Below, one piece after another: positions 63,241-64,000 of a stretch of DNA of 64,000 bases. The stretch comes from Halocaridina rubra (taxonomy: Eukaryota > Arthropoda > Malacostraca > Decapoda > Atyidae): positions 112,501 through 176,500 of the forward strand of contig JAXCGZ010005705.1 in assembly GCA_037179515.1 (NCBI GenBank), in the 5' to 3' direction. A program made the position numbers and the translations under genes. Position 1 is the first letter of the stretch. Each line of letters opens with the position of its first letter. The notes under the pieces are model-generated. The model saw only the letters and a program-made list of their open reading frames with translations, had not been told where the DNA came from and did no database searches.

Positions 63241-64000
63241 TACTAACATACTTGATTAAGACAATATGTTATGACGGTAACCCTACTGGCAAACAACAGC
63301 ACAATGTACAAGGTATGTGCACTCCACTACCACAATCGCAGTATGACCTTTCCCTTCAGGGGAGATTAAGTCGTATAAAATTATATTTCATATTGACATC
63401 ACTGCCTAAAGCTGCCAAAAGAGGTAATACTGAAGAAACTAAGCCATAAAAACAAAATGCATTTCCACATATTTATGACTATTAGCTAGAGAATACTTAT
63501 GATTCAAACATAAATTCTCAAGTACACTTCACAATTGTCAATATAATGCTCAATTTTACTATTAATTACAAAAAACTCAACAGGAGGACAAAACTGAAGA
63601 GAATACAGTATGTCCTAAAATAATTAGAGCCATACAATATGAATTTAAAAATTATTTACTGTTTAAGAAAAATCCTTTCAAAGAACCATACTACAAAATG
63701 ATTCAAAGTACACAATAAAACTGAGAACATTGCACAATACTGTACAGAATTCTATTAATACAGAAATATGATAAATATTTACTCTGTTATTGTATACTGT
63801 GCCTACACCATTTACTGACAAAATCCTGTGATAGGAAATATTAAAATCTATATTTTCAATCTAGCTACTATGTAGATCACAATGATTGCTTTAATAACAT
63901 CGCTATGGCACTCAAAATCACTCACATATTGTACTTTGGGGTATTTTTACAGCAACATCACTCAAAAATATATGCCATATGCTTTCCAAAAGACTGTTTA
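63241..64000. other. AT-rich sequence, no gene recognised
   Basis: Only short frames and no motif. It could be the 3' UTR or an intron of a neighbouring gene beyond the window. Confidence 0.4.

Overview
The window is animal nuclear DNA. It has introns with GT-AG borders, AT-rich introns, two conserved eukaryotic genes and a heavy load of non-LTR retrotransposons, pogo/Tigger DNA elements, tRNA-derived SINEs and very long (TC)n, (AT)n and (ATT)n tracts. That mix of long dinucleotide tracts with CR1-like and Tigger repeats fits an arthropod, most likely a decapod crustacean. The decapod call is an inference from repeat style, not from a marker gene. LAYOUT. 1-2981: repeats only (chimeric LINE fragments, a SINE, a Tigger MITE and a 136-bp tandem duplication). 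2982-6211, minus strand: a complete four-exon NDUFS7 gene (mitochondrial complex I, 207 aa). 6212-11404: about 5.2 kb of intergenic repeats, dominated by an I-like LINE with RT and RNase H on the minus strand at 8134-10968. 11405-62594, plus strand: a complete MDN1 (midasin/Rea1) gene. I resolved it into 33 coding exons whose lengths sum to 15,972 nt, divisible by three, giving 5,323 aa. 62595-64000: the MDN1 3' UTR with a SINE next to the stop codon, a poly(A) signal, a Tigger end fragment and AT-rich DNA without a recognisable gene. MDN1 is the giant six-module AAA+ ATPase that strips assembly factors from pre-60S ribosomes. The N-terminal region is in exons 1-4, AAA1 in 5-9, AAA2 in 10-12, AAA3 in 13-16, AAA4 and AAA5 in 17-19, and AAA6 in 20-27. 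A single 7.1-kb exon (28) holds the long linker and most of the acidic tail. The acidic tail continues through exons 29-32, and exon 33 carries the C-terminal MIDAS/VWA domain. NDUFS7 and MDN1 are divergent neighbours, but their start codons are 5.2 kb apart, so a shared promoter is not supported. REPEATS. The most notable structure is a Tigger family whose longer copies (13283-17549 and 46261-48414) carry a tandem array of a ~175-bp unit between the 5' terminal repeat and the transposase region. The array has about two units in one copy and about six in the other, and the ~310-350-bp MITEs look like internal deletions of the same element. One Tigger copy is interrupted by a nearly complete CR1 LINE; the other is interrupted by one of its own MITEs inside the tandem array. 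Other observations include a SINE whose target-site duplication copied the last codons and stop of MDN1, duplicated exon-end/splice-donor segments in both genes, foldback elements with tRNA-like arms, and LINE fragments bounded by (TC)n tracts. I saw no prokaryotic, plasmid, CRISPR or viral system.
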